Shown here: positions 27,106 to 37,559 of the stretch, piece after piece | How the letters are laid out: the number at the start of each line of letters is the position of its first letter | How positions within the stretch are numbered: the first letter of the stretch is position 1 | Made by a program: the position numbers and the translations under genes | The notes under the pieces: model-generated | The model's database searches: none | What the model was told of the DNA's origin: nothing | Seen by the model: only the letters and a program-made list of their open reading frames with translations | Source of the DNA: Micromussa lordhowensis | Lineage: Eukaryota > Cnidaria > Anthozoa > Scleractinia > Lobophylliidae | Assembly: GCA_964020085.1 (NCBI GenBank) | Contig: OZ026608.1 | Span: forward strand, 8,863,679-8,927,678 | Direction: 5' to 3' | DNA length: 64,000 nucleotides

Positions 27106-30100
27106 TTGAAATAACTTTTATTTGCTCACAATACATCCAGTTATATGGTTTACGTTACTCAACTAAAATGACAATACATCTACGTACAGAACTTAGAGTT
27201 ACGACACAGCTACATTACATTACTTACAATACTTTTAAAATACTCTACATTTCTTTCGATTTACACTTTTTGCAATGTTGTAGTCACTAACTTTTTTGTT
27301 TCATACGAACAATTATTTAAGAAAACAAAAGATAACATTGAAACCTAACAGAACGTGAATAAAAATAAAAAAACGAAGTAAAGTAAACATAAGTGGCACA
27401 TCTTGCGAGACAGAGAGTGTCTTGGGCAGCTCAGGCTAGTGTGGTCCATTTTGCTCTGAAATTCGTTAGTGTATTATTTTTAAAAGCAATTGTACGTTCA
27501 CAACGAATTTTTTCATTGAGTAACAGGCTGAAAATTTCAAAGCTGGGAGAGGCTTTATTTAACCACGAAAGGAAGATGTGGTATTTTGCAATAATAACAA
27601 AATGGTTAAGGGCTTGAAAAAAATTTGATTCTGGTTTATAACCATACAAAATGTCTGTTGCATTTAAGACGACAGTCTCTGATCGCTTTTTGTTCCACCA
27701 GGCGATTACCAGTTGCCAGAATGTTTGAGTTCTGGGACATTCATAAAGGAGGTGAAGTAAATTTTCGTAGGGGTTGCCACAACGGTCACAGCTCGGAGAT
27801 GTTTTCAACTTCATTTTGTAAAGTTTATAGTTAGTGGGTAGAATGTTATGTATCACCTTATATTGAAAACATCTAAGTTTATTTTCCATTGTGACCTTGA
27901 AAGGTAATTCATAGATAGCTTTTACCGGAAGATTTTGTTCGTCTAGTTTCCTTTCTATGTTCGAGGGCTTGTGCGTTTCCAGCACAAGCATTTTACGAGC
28001 AATTTTGGCAGTGACGTTCAGAGAAGTGAGGTTGTGTTCGTCACTGTTGTTGTGAGTTTCTTCTGAATTAAGAATTGACCTTTTCCATGCATCAGGGATA
28101 GCAGAAAGGAGACCGCTATAAGTTAAAAAGTTCACTGACAAACCATATCTTTGTTGAAACTCAAATCTCGATAAAAAGTTCCTGTTTTCGTTTAAAAGGT
28201 GTTGAATTTTAAAAATCCCTTTTTTATACCAGGACGAGTAAAACACTGGTTTCCCATCTATTCTTATGAAACGGTTGTTCCAAATAATTTCATGCTGATA
28301 GTCATCTCCTGTGGAAGGGTTCTTAGAATGTAGCTCTTGCCAAACAGTCAGTATATCTCTGTAGAACTTTGGCACATGCGGGGCCAAATTTAAATCACGA
28401 ATATCAAAATTGCAATCAAAGATCGCTCGGCCTCCATACTGAGAAGTGGCCGAAGAGAAGAGAGAGCACCATTTGCTACCGTCTGCTTCACATAAGCGTT
28501 TAACCCACGCTGCTTTAAGGGATTTAACCACCATGGTGAAGTCAACCATATTGAGACCACCCTTATCCACTGGACCTATGATGGTGTGACGTTTTACCTT
28601 GTCTGGCTTAAAGTTCCAGATAAATTTGAAGCAGATATCGTTCACTTTTTCAGCGAAGTTCGGGGGCACTGTAAGAACAGATGCATTGTAAACTAGCTTA
28701 GAAATGGCGAGCGTCTTAACGATACAAATCCTTCCTATGAGAGTTAAGTTCCTGGTCGTCCATTGATTTAAGACTTTCTTCAGCGTTACAAGCTTTTCTT
28801 CAAAATTAATTCTGTAGCTAGTGTTGGAGTCATAGGCGAAGGCAACACCTAGCGCAAATACATATTCTTCCGGCCACGCAATGTGAAATGGAGCGAGTTT
28901 GCCTAAGTGACGTTTTAGGCTTCCAAGCCACATCCCTTCCGTTTTTGATATATTTATTTTCAGTCCGGAACAGGCTCCAAAATCATCTAACAGTTTGAAT
29001 AAGTGGTTAGCAGAGCACTCATCTTTTATAAAAGCTGTAAGGTCGTCTGCATACATACTTAGTTTTAATTCAGTCTCATTAATTCTCAGACCATGGATGT
29101 TTTCATTTTGTCTGATCGCTTGGGCAAGTACCTCTATTGCCAACACAAAAAGAAGCCCCGATAAGGGGCAACCCTGTCGAACGCCTCTATAGAGCTGAAA
29201 AAAGTCTGACGCGTAACCATTGTTCATAACACAGCTCGTGATATTATGATGATATAATGATATAATGATATAATGATGCTGTTTCTCTAAAACAATTAAA
29301 AAAGATGATTACACCCACAAATTATCATTTGCGACCTAGTTTTACTTTTTATAAAGATTTTGGTGATAAAGCAGAATTAACTAAATCAAACGTTTCTATT
29401 CCTGGGCATACTGATCATTTTGAACTATTAGAAGCGCCTCGAGAAGGGGCGCAATCTGGTTATGCTTATTCTACTGTTAAACTAGAAAACAATTTAGAAA
29501 TAGATCCTAATTATTCTATTCTTTTTGAAATATTTGGATATGATGGAACAAATATAGTTACAGATGGTGATTCAGATAGACTATTATTTACAAATGTCAC
29601 TGGTAATGCAAACATAATTGATTTTAGTCATGATTGGTTTAGCAATTACGCAAAAGCTTACATAATATTTAATAGTTCTAAAAGAGATGTGAACATTAGT
29701 ATTCAATTTCGATATTCTGGTTCTAGTAACTCTAATTTTAAATTTCTATTTTTTAGTAGATGCGTCAAAGGAATACAAAGGACTAGTTTTGATCATAGAT
29801 TATTTAATGTTAATATTAATGTCAATATGAATAATGAAAAGATAATCAATATTGGTAATCCTACTGACCCTAAAGACGCTGTCAATAAAGAATATGTTGA
29901 CGATCAAGACGCTAAACAGGATATTGCTATTAATGATTTATCTTCTAGAAAAGCAGATAGGTCAGAAGTATTACTCCGAAACGGAAGCCAAAACATGACT
30001 GGTAATCTATCTATGAATGGAAATAGGATTTTTAGCTTACCTATTCCAACTGGGGCGCAGCAACCTGTGACAAAGAGTTATTTTGAAAGTCAAATTGCTT

Positions 30101-32292
30101 CCATACCACAGCCTGATTTAAGTCTTTATCTCAAAGTAGATGGTTCACGCGCTATGACAGGAAATCTCAACATGAATGACAATAAAATAACAGATTTAGT
30201 TACACAAGATGATGTCTCAATCACAGATTACCCTAATTATGTAAAAGATTCTAAAATGGCTGTTAATAAACTTTATGTTAATGAAAACTTTTTAAAATTA
30301 AAAGGTGATGATTATGACTTAAAAGCTAAACGGATAAAAAATACTGAGCCATATGGTGTAAATACTTTTGATACTAATGATTTAGTCTCCAAGGCATTTG
30401 TCCTAGCAGAAATAAGTAAGCTACCTACAGATGTATTAAAATTGGATGGTTCACGCGCTATGACTGGAAGTCTCCAAATGGGTGATAATGCTATCACTGG
30501 AATTAGGAGTAGTTCAGCAGATAATGCAGCCCTAACAGTTGGTGGCGCAAAATCTACTTATCTACCACTTTTAGGAGATAGAGGTATGGAAGGAGATCTT
30601 AATATGGGGGGTAATGCAATTATAAATATTAAACCTTTTGTTGAAGATGACTCAAGTCAAGCTGCTCAAAATGCTCAATTAAATGATGTTATCAACTTTG
30701 GCTATTTTCATCAGCAGAGAGGTGATTTAATAAGACTAATAAATGATGCTGGTGCAGCAGCGCTTAACAGGAAAAATCCTGATCCTATGGAAGACGATAT
30801 TGATATGGCTAATCATAGCATTATCCGCTTGAAAGATCCAAAGTCATCAGATAGCTTTCACGCTTCCAATGTTAACTATGTTAATAGAACAATTAGTGAT
30901 AATAACGCTGTAATTAATACTTTGATTACAGATAAAATCAGTGAGTCAGAAGCACTTAATATAAAAGCAAACCGACAAGAGAATGAATTCTCTTTTGTTA
31001 TGGATGATGATTTACTTAAGGAAGATGATGATGATATTGTCAAAGTAAGAAAAGTCGACAAAGATTACTATGATATCAATCATGCTACTTATCAATTTAA
31101 AATTAAGTATGACTCTGCTATCGGTTATTATAGCACCCGATTAACTATTGATTTAAAATCGTTAAACTTAGGTGAGTATACATTAGCTTTTGAAATGTAT
31201 TATGGTAATAAAGTAGATCGAAACGAAGTGGTTGTTAACGCAGTATCCGAAACATTAAATGTTTCACGTAATAATACAAATACTTTTTCCGATCACAGTA
31301 GAACAATTATCAATTTTCATAAATATGAAAACATTGGGATTATTGATTTAGATATTGATTTAACTTTAAAGTATAAGAGTGGTCAAACTTATGATGCAGA
31401 AACAGACATCTTTTTAGTTGTTTATGGTGTAAGTGGTCATCAGAATGACGTTGACTCGCGAATTTGGGATAGATTCTATTACATCAGAAACAAAATCGTC
31501 TATTTTGAAGCATCTATTAATATGGGTAATCGACAAATAAAAGGATTACTTGATGGAAATGAAAACAGTGATGCTGTTAATGTGAAACAACTGAATGAAA
31601 CAGAAGATAATATGGTAAAATATGTTGATGGAGAAATTGTAAAAGTAAATAGTGAAATTGCAAAAGTAAATACTGAAATAGCAAAAGAAAATAGTGCTAT
31701 TAATGAGAATGAAAATTTAATAGAATTAATAGTAAAATATATATTAAGTAATGATTCAAAGATTTCTTTAATAAAAGATTTGTATTTTTCTGATAATGTT
31801 GAAGGTAGAACACCAAATACATATGCGTTTGTAACTACTGGTGATAACAAAGGTGAATTCACTTTTTATTATACCTTCCAGCATAGTGCAACTACAAATA
31901 ATGTAATGGCTATGAGATTTTCAATTAGGTTTATATTAGCAACATTAAATGAAAATATTTTTGTTGATAAAAGCAAAGTCGTAATTTCAGGTAATCCTAC
32001 AATAGATGAACCATCTTATAGATCATTTAATATTCCAAATAATTCTTTAGGAAAGCAAGTTTGGTTTTGGCTTTGGGTAAAAGACCGTCATATGAACCTA
32101 ATTTTTAGTGGAATAAGTGAACCAATTATTATTAATAATTTTAGTAGTCCTCTGGGACTATTAAGAGTAAATGTGGAAGATAATCCTTTCACTAAAAAGA
32201 GAGGATTATTAACAAAGAATGTTTGGGATAATAATAGTATTGCATTTGAAAATGTGAAAGAATTTGAAAAGAGCGAAGGAACTATTATATAA
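26772..32292 (+). pseudogene. Fibre-like gene 1, collagen-type start, split by a LINE
   Basis: The gene opens at ATG 26772 (after TTATATTATAT) with MGYSNGQ and a short Gly-X-Y stretch (GEKGDPGLPGIG), then repeats of the form M-T-G-x-L-x-M-x-x-x-x-I with DA..K.YV spacers. At 27074 a minus-strand LINE interrupts it after an aspartate codon. The same frame resumes at about 29275 and runs to the stop at 32290-32292, with at least five more of the repeat units (DGSRAMTGNLNM, DGSRAMTGSLQM and similar) before a beta-rich C-terminal region. The pattern resembles trimeric tail-fibre shafts and suggests a receptor-binding or surface fibre. The 995 residues after 29305 still form an open frame. Confidence 0.8.
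27074..29244 (-). mobile_element. 5'-truncated Tx1/L1-like LINE inside fibre gene 1
   Basis: A T31 run (27074-27104) marks the poly-A tail of a minus-strand LINE. The frame 27431-29227 (598 residues) begins inside the reverse transcriptase (GVRQGCPLSGLLFVLAIE, MYADDLT) and ends in a cysteine/histidine region (CDRCGNPYENLLHLLYECP), so endonuclease and ORF1 are missing. It is a relative, not a copy, of the larger LINE at 42546-48021. A short duplication, ataatgat, flanks it, with three 8-bp gatataat repeats at the 5' junction. Confidence 0.88.
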
Positions 32293-32310
32293 AAATATAA
32301 ATAAATATAT

Positions 32311-33041
32311 ATGGGTCATAGTAATGGACAACATGACAAACCATCAAGAAGAGAAAAGGTTAAAAAAGGAATAGGCTTCAAAACAACTCCAGACAACCAT
32401 TTCGATTTACAAAACAAGAGAATAACTAACATTTCCGCTCCAATGGATTACCATGATGCAGTGACTAAAAAGTTCGTCTCTGATTTATTAAAGACAAAAG
32501 CGGCTACTACATACGTTAATAATGAACTAACTAAAAAAGCCAACTCATCTGCTTTAAAGGATTACGCTTTAATTACTGATTTAGGAACCTTAGCAATCGA
32601 ATTCAATGATGCATTAAAAGGCAAAGTCGATTACAATGATTTAGAGACTAAGCCGCAAGATAATAATTTAGCAGCTAATACGTACCCGTTCATCACCGTC
32701 TACGCAGAAGAAAATGGACCACTGATTAAAAGTAGTCTCCAATGGAGTTTCGGTAATGGAAGTGAAAAAAATAAGCAATATGGTTGGCCTAGTCCTGTAG
32801 ACGGTAAAATTGTGCTTGCGCTGGTAATAGGCAAGCATCTGAAGTGATAGTCGGGTTAGTTCTCAATGGTGCTGATAAAGGTGTAAAAATTACCAAACCT
32901 GCGGATGAATGGTCAAATCACACTATTTTCAGCGATCCGATTACGATAAAAGCTGGTGACAGAATCAATTTTCGAAGCAAAACATCGAAGTCATCCGTAA
33001 CACACGCGATGGTAAACTTATTGGTCGAAATTGATGTCTAG
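32311..33041 (+). pseudogene. Fibre-like gene 2, frame break near the C-terminal head
   Basis: Starts at ATG 32311 after AAATATAT with MGHSNGQ, the same opening as fibre gene 1, followed by a decayed basic stretch where gene 1 has its collagen triplets, one repeat of the shaft type (DAVTKKFV) and a helical segment. The frame ends at 32847, but a second frame beginning before 32844 continues to 33041 with a beta-rich segment (VIVGLVLNG, AGDRINF, MVNLLVEI) that looks like a compact trimeric head domain. A one- or two-base indel around 32800-32840 separates them. Probably an alternative or accessory fibre. Confidence 0.7.
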
Positions 33042-33049
33042 TATGAAAA

Positions 33050-33191
33050 TATATGAAGCGTGTCTGATGCAAATGAGTTTCTGACACGTCAGATATTTGA
33101 AACGCTTCATCCACCCACGCTAAATTAATTGCTTGCCTGATGCGCATGGGTGGATGAAGCTTGTCTGATATATGAAGCGTGGGTGGATGAA
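33050..33191. repeat. Inverted and direct repeats after fibre gene 2
   Basis: TTCATCCACCCACGC (33106-33120) is exactly complementary to 33177-33191. The word atatgaagcgtg occurs twice (33052 and 33169), and an imperfect third copy of gggtggatgaa lies at 33148. The segment can fold into a long hairpin just upstream of the GC-rich hairpin cluster. Confidence 0.65.
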
Positions 33192-33344
33192 AAAAAGTGC
33201 ACCACATGCTCGAGAAAACCGGGTTGGTGCAATATAAATACTCCATTTGAATTAATAGAGAAACAGCGAGCAAATGGTGGTGCTGTTGGAGGTGGGGAAT
33301 GGCCGCCCCTGAATCCTGATACGGCACGTGCAGGCGCTTGTTAG

Positions 33345-33537
33345 GGATAGTAGGGTGAGACCGTCTACGGTGATAACCCTCGGGTGAACCCGTCCCGGCC
33401 CAGTAGATAACTGGGGGTGCTCAGAGGTCCCTCGGGATCTCAAACGCGAGAGAGAGACAGCCGCCTTGTCAGCGGCGCGAAAGTCCTAGCCGAGACTAGG
33501 CAAGTAACAGCCACCGAGCACCCCCGACCAGGGTTTT
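33345..33537 (+). ncRNA. Candidate structured non-coding RNA
   Basis: This GC-rich island in an AT-rich element consists of consecutive hairpins: AGGGT/ACCCT enclosing ACCGT/ACGGT (33352-33380), CGGGT/ACCCG (33381-33392), CCCAGT/ACTGGG (33399-33415), and a perfect 10-bp helix GGGGGTGCTC/GAGCACCCCC (33413-33422 with 33516-33525). That helix encloses three more hairpins: 33424-33441, GCCGC/GCGGC (33460-33476) and CCTAG/CTAGG (33485-33500). TTTT (33534-33537) and T6 (33542-33547) follow, as in Pol III transcripts. No open frame explains it. It matches no RNA family I can name; an adenovirus VA-RNA-like role is speculation. Confidence 0.5.
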
Positions 33538-33633
33538 GTCATTTTTTGTCACGCATTTTAGAAAATTTATCTTGTCCAAATGGGCTATGATAGTTTTTAA
33601 TTATGCAATTTAAAAATATAATTAAATAATATA

Positions 33634-34107
33634 ATGAGGAATATTTTCGATTGGAATCATATTTCAGACAAATTATCAGCTGATGATGTAGACGAACTAA
33701 AATCGTATTATCTAGGCTATCATAGGAAATGTTGGGCTTATAAAAGGGCTTACAAAAGATACAAATTGCTCAAATTCGTTGGTAATTCACTCTCTGTCAT
33801 AACCGCTTCAGGTGGAATTGCTAGCGCTATTGCAACAGGAGGTATTAGTCTAATAGCGATTAGTACAGTGGCATTGTTAGTTAAAGGATACATGGAACGC
33901 AAAGGTTTAGACTTAAAAATTCAAAATTGCATCTATGCCTACCAAAGTTACCAGCATTTGTTAATAATGATTCGAGAAGCGATGCGCTCTGGTGATCTTA
34001 ACCGAGAAAGTTTAATTAATCAAATGACAAGCGTTGACAATTTTGTCATTGATAATAGCCCAATTATTGATAAATATTTAAAGATGTATGATAGTCAGTC
34101 ACGCTAG
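33634..34107 (+). CDS. Putative membrane protein of the virus-like element
   Basis: 157 residues from ATG 33634 after AAATAATATA. An amphipathic basic head (YHRKCWAYKRAYKRYK) is followed by two adjacent hydrophobic segments (about 49-85) rich in G, A, I, S, compatible with one or two membrane passes, then a helical C-terminal domain. It is the last gene before the right terminal repeat; its end overlaps the start of the minisatellite region. Likely a virion or host-membrane protein; no named family recognised. Confidence 0.65.
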   Translation: MRNIFDWNHISDKLSADDVDELKSYYLGYHRKCWAYKRAYKRYKLLKFVGNSLSVITASGGIASAIATGGISLIAISTVALLVKGYMERKGLDLKIQNCIYAYQSYQHLLIMIREAMRSGDLNRESLINQMTSVDNFVIDNSPIIDKYLKMYDSQSR

Positions 34108-34634
34108 TACGACTAAAATGCGTACACTGCCCACACATCTTACGCTAACTACGCTAAAATGTCATTTCAGAGTAGGATATCTAATTTTTACTATATCCTA
34201 CGCACACAACGCACTTTACACTAACTACGCATTTTACACTAACAACGCATCTTACGCTACCAACGCATTTTACACATCTTACGCATCTAACGCATACTAC
34301 GCTAACTACGCTACCAACGCTACCAACGCTACCAACGCTACCAACGCTAACTACGCATCTTACGCATCTTACGCTACCAACGCTACCAACGCTACCAACG
34401 CTAACTACGCATCTTACGCATCTAACGCATACTACGCTAACTACGCTACCAACGCTACCAACGCTAACTACGCATCTTACGCATCTAACGCATACTACGC
34501 TAACTACGCTAACTACGCTAACTACGCATCTTACGCTACCAACGCTAACAACGCATCTTACGCTAACTACGCTAACTACGCTAAAAATGAGTAAAATCCG
34601 GAAATGCGGCGATCTGCTCCATTACTACACTACT
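34108..34634 (-). repeat. Right terminal inverted repeat with 9-bp minisatellite
   Basis: Read inward from 34634 it matches the left terminus for about 52 unique bases and then continues as 9-bp units with the same variants in nearly the same order. It is longer than the left array and includes a degenerate part (34121-34270) with 'actttacactaactacgc'-like units. The open frame 34088-34594 is only this 3-codon-period repeat translated. Confidence 0.9.
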
Positions 34635-34640
34635 GTTACA
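34635..34640. other. Target-site duplication, right copy (gttaca)
   Basis: Identical to 12632-12637. The next bases (cgccataatctaagaag) continue the host sequence that follows the unoccupied target at 50598-50603. Confidence 0.93.
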
Positions 34641-37559
34641 CGCCATAATCTAAGAAGATTCTCAAGAATACTTTCAGCCTAAAATCGACAGAAAAATAAA
34701 AATGTTCAGCCTCGGCGGAGAAAACAATTTTGTTATGAAAAAAGGGTGTGTTACATTTTGGTATTAACCAAGAGGACTGCTGTGAAAGAAACAGGCTTCT
34801 ACACTACCACGTAGGCTGTTTTTTTTTTCTGCCTACTTTGACAAACAAATAATTTCCTTGTACAGGTTCTTAGAGAGGAAGCAATTTGACAATCCGAGAA
34901 GTAAAACTTAATTAAAACTCAACAGAAAAAGGTTTCCATGCTGTCATTGAGCAATATTTACGGTAAGTGGAATTCGATGTTAGTAACATGGCCTGAGGCT
35001 TTGCTTTTTCAATTGAACTGCACTATCGATGAGCACAGCCCTTAATCCATTACGACATCCGTACAGACAGTTTATTTAGAAATGAAATGCATTCCTGCTG
35101 GTTTTAAAAGCTTTCCTTCTTTCTTTCTGATATTGAAACTTAGATTGGATTCTCTGTGCCCCTGATTGGCTAAAAAGCTTGCTCTCAAAACATGATACAG
35201 GGCTTTGGCTACTTTTATTTGCTAAATTAAGATTCCTTCTTTGCTTAAGGCAGGTGATTTACAAAAGATAGTACTTAAGTGTACTATCTCATTTCGGTTT
35301 TCAATGAAACACGTCGGAACATTTAAAACAACTAACATATAGGTATGGGTAAAAGATTCTTTCTTTGCCAAGACCAACTGGTTTACAACTGAAGATAATA
35401 ACATAACATAACTTTATTATTTATATAGCGCAAAATACATAGGTATATGATCTAATGCGCTTTACATTACAGTGCTTTTAATGCTCCCAACCCATGAAAT
35501 CAAAGAAGACAACAACAACGTTTGATGGGAGAAAAGGGGTAGGGGATGAAGTGCTCGAGTTGCCAATAGGATTCTTACAGGATGACACGTGTCAGGTGGT
35601 TGGCAATGAGAGGACGTAAACACTATGAACATTATTAACCAACAACAACCAGGCTGCAGAGAGGTCCTAATCCTCTCTCTGGGGTCCTAATCCCCAGGCC
35701 CTGAGAGGTCATAATCCTCTCCCTCTTTTCCAGGGGTCCCTTTAGTCCCCAGACTACAGAGAGGTCCTCATCCTCTCTCTGGGGTCCTAATTCCCAGGCC
35801 CCCTGGAAATAATCAGAACAAACAACAGAGGTTTGGTTCCTTAGTAACAAGGCTATCTGAGGGGGCCCTTTCTGCCACGATAGCTGGCCATGTGAGTCTA
35901 TGGGGCAAAGGGGCGAACTATATGGAGCACTTCATCCCTTCCCATAGTTTATTTATTCTAAAACTCCAAACAATCAAACAGCTTTAAGCCTGTTAAGCTA
36001 AAAATCGATGGTCATAATGTGATGACCCGAAGCACAGAGCAAATTACAGAAGGCAGCTGGTGCCTGCTACAAGTTAATGTTATAACATTAGTAAATAAAG
36101 TTCAATAAGCGTGCATGGTTTATAACAGCACTCGGCATGACATTAACAGGAACAATTGTAACAATGTCTCAATGAGCAAGTATGCTGCTCAAGTCCAACA
36201 GCACTAAGCTGGAACTACAACTACAACTGCTGCCTAGAAGTAAGATTATGCATGGCAACACAGGTGATAGAACTATACTTAATTGTTAACACTACGCTTA
36301 AAGAGAGCCAAATTTGTTTGGGTGGGCGGGAATTTTTTACAACACTCTGAGAGGTCAGAGAACTTGAAGTGAACTACAGATGAAAGATAGTGCCGCATGG
36401 TCTTGATTGACATACTGGGAAAGCATAGATGTGATTGGCCTGTGAATAACACGCCATAATGACGTGAAGGGGGAATTTGAACTTTCAACACAATGGGAAA
36501 ATGTCTGTCACACAGGAATTTTGCGTGACAGAAATGCACATCAAGACTACATGGATCATATAACTTCTCTGACCTCCCTTTCATGGTTGTTCACATTAAC
36601 TTAAATTTATATTACTTATAAATTGGCTATAATATTACTGAAGACTTCATAATTGAAAGTAAATAAAATGAACACCCAAGATGAATCGTGCAGTGTGAAA
36701 CCTCCCACTCTGAGATTTCACTAGGGTATCTAAAGGATAGTAATGCTGCGGCATATTCTGTTCATAGTGACATATTTTACGCAGTGATTTATCTATTTGC
36801 GCGTTCCAATACTTACAGTAACCTTTATTTCTCAAAGTAGTGTCAAATTGTGCTGTGTAACTTAAAATCTGTCCTTGTATGCATCAACTTCATGCGTGAT
36901 GACGCGTCAATGGGGAGGTGTGAAAAGGGATCGGGACAAACAAGCACATAGTGATCTGAACTATGTTTGGACATAAAACGATACACATCAACCTCCCCTT
37001 TATCAGATCGCGAAAATCGATAGATGTGGAAATTGCAGGAGCAGAAATCTAACTTATATTATGAGACTGACGCGCTGTCTACTGCAATAACGTGGCATCT
37101 ATAAACTTCTAGATTGTCAGATTTACATGTAAAAGTTCTGTTGCAAGCTATTTATTTGAATAATAATTGACCTTATTGTAACGTACAGCCTTAGATTAAT
37201 TACAACAAGATAAACTTAAACAGAATTACTTGAGCAAAACTACAATATTACAAATTAACGAAAGGTGTAGAATTATAGTAGCTATGAGCTTGCGAAAATA
37301 CAATCATTGGCAAATAAAATACTGAATAGTGCATTTCAGAGGATATAATAGTTGACTTATCCGGACACAAAGATTGATCTAAACGTTATTATCGTCCGTA
37401 ATAATAATTGATAATTTATCGATTTATATTGCGCTTTTTAAAATACAATGATCGAAAGCACATTAAGATACTAAAATATACTAAAGATGTACATAAAATA
37501 AATTTACCAAGTAATTTAAGAGCTAAAAAAGCTAAAAGCTAACTTAAAAAGAAATGTCT
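34641..37559. other. Host flank, GPCR upstream remnants and spacers
   Basis: 34641-34950 continues the duplicated block (compare 50604-50920). 34960-35400 resembles 39835-40300, the 5' side of the GPCR at 38787-39863, without coding sequence. A 'tatatagcgc' repeat lies near 35415 and another variant near 37420. From 35900 to 37400 I see no gene; short frames (36279-36584, 36647-36835) lack motifs. Confidence 0.55.
35655..35812. repeat. Two-copy minisatellite of about 100 bp
   Basis: The segment cagagaggtcctaatcctct with 'ctctggggtcctaatcccca' (35657-35700) recurs at 35757-35800 with few changes, separated by a related copy (35703-35745). Internal inverse pairs (agaggtcc/ctctct) make it hairpin-prone. 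Confidence 0.6.

Larger units (their letters stand above)
12638..34634. mobile_element. Maverick/Polinton (adintovirus-type) integrated virus-like element, complete but defective
   Basis: Both ends read agtagtgtagtaatggagca inward, giving terminal inverted repeats, and are flanked by gttaca. The interior is far more AT-rich than its surroundings and holds the full Polinton set: protein-primed PolB, retroviral-type integrase, A32-like ATPase, adenovirus-type protease, major and minor capsid proteins, plus a PLA2-type core protein, VLTF3 and fibres. Genes from 13050 to 25646 run leftward except a 52-residue frame; genes from 25782 to 34107 run rightward. Length is 21,997 bp including a LINE of about 2.2 kb. 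Nonsense codons, frame breaks and the LINE show it is not intact. Confidence 0.95.

Noticed and set aside
28995..29192. Plus-strand frames over the LINE and PolB regions (for example 18101-18412, 28995-29192, 43868-44266)
   Set aside because: They are antisense shadows of well-supported minus-strand genes.
33345..33537. Hammerhead, HDV-like ribozyme, RNase P/MRP or rRNA identity for the hairpin cluster
   Set aside because: I looked for the core bases of each by eye and did not find them in the right arrangement; a clear tRNA-type B-box is also lacking. A covariance search would be decisive.
34088..34594. 168-residue open frame with N-A-T / N-A-Y-Y-A repeats
   Set aside because: It is the 9-bp terminal minisatellite translated in a stop-free frame. 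It has no counterpart of its own and overlaps the end of the membrane-protein gene.
36279..36584. Minus-strand 101-residue frame
   Set aside because: No motif, no paralogue in the window and repeat-rich surroundings; I cannot support a gene.
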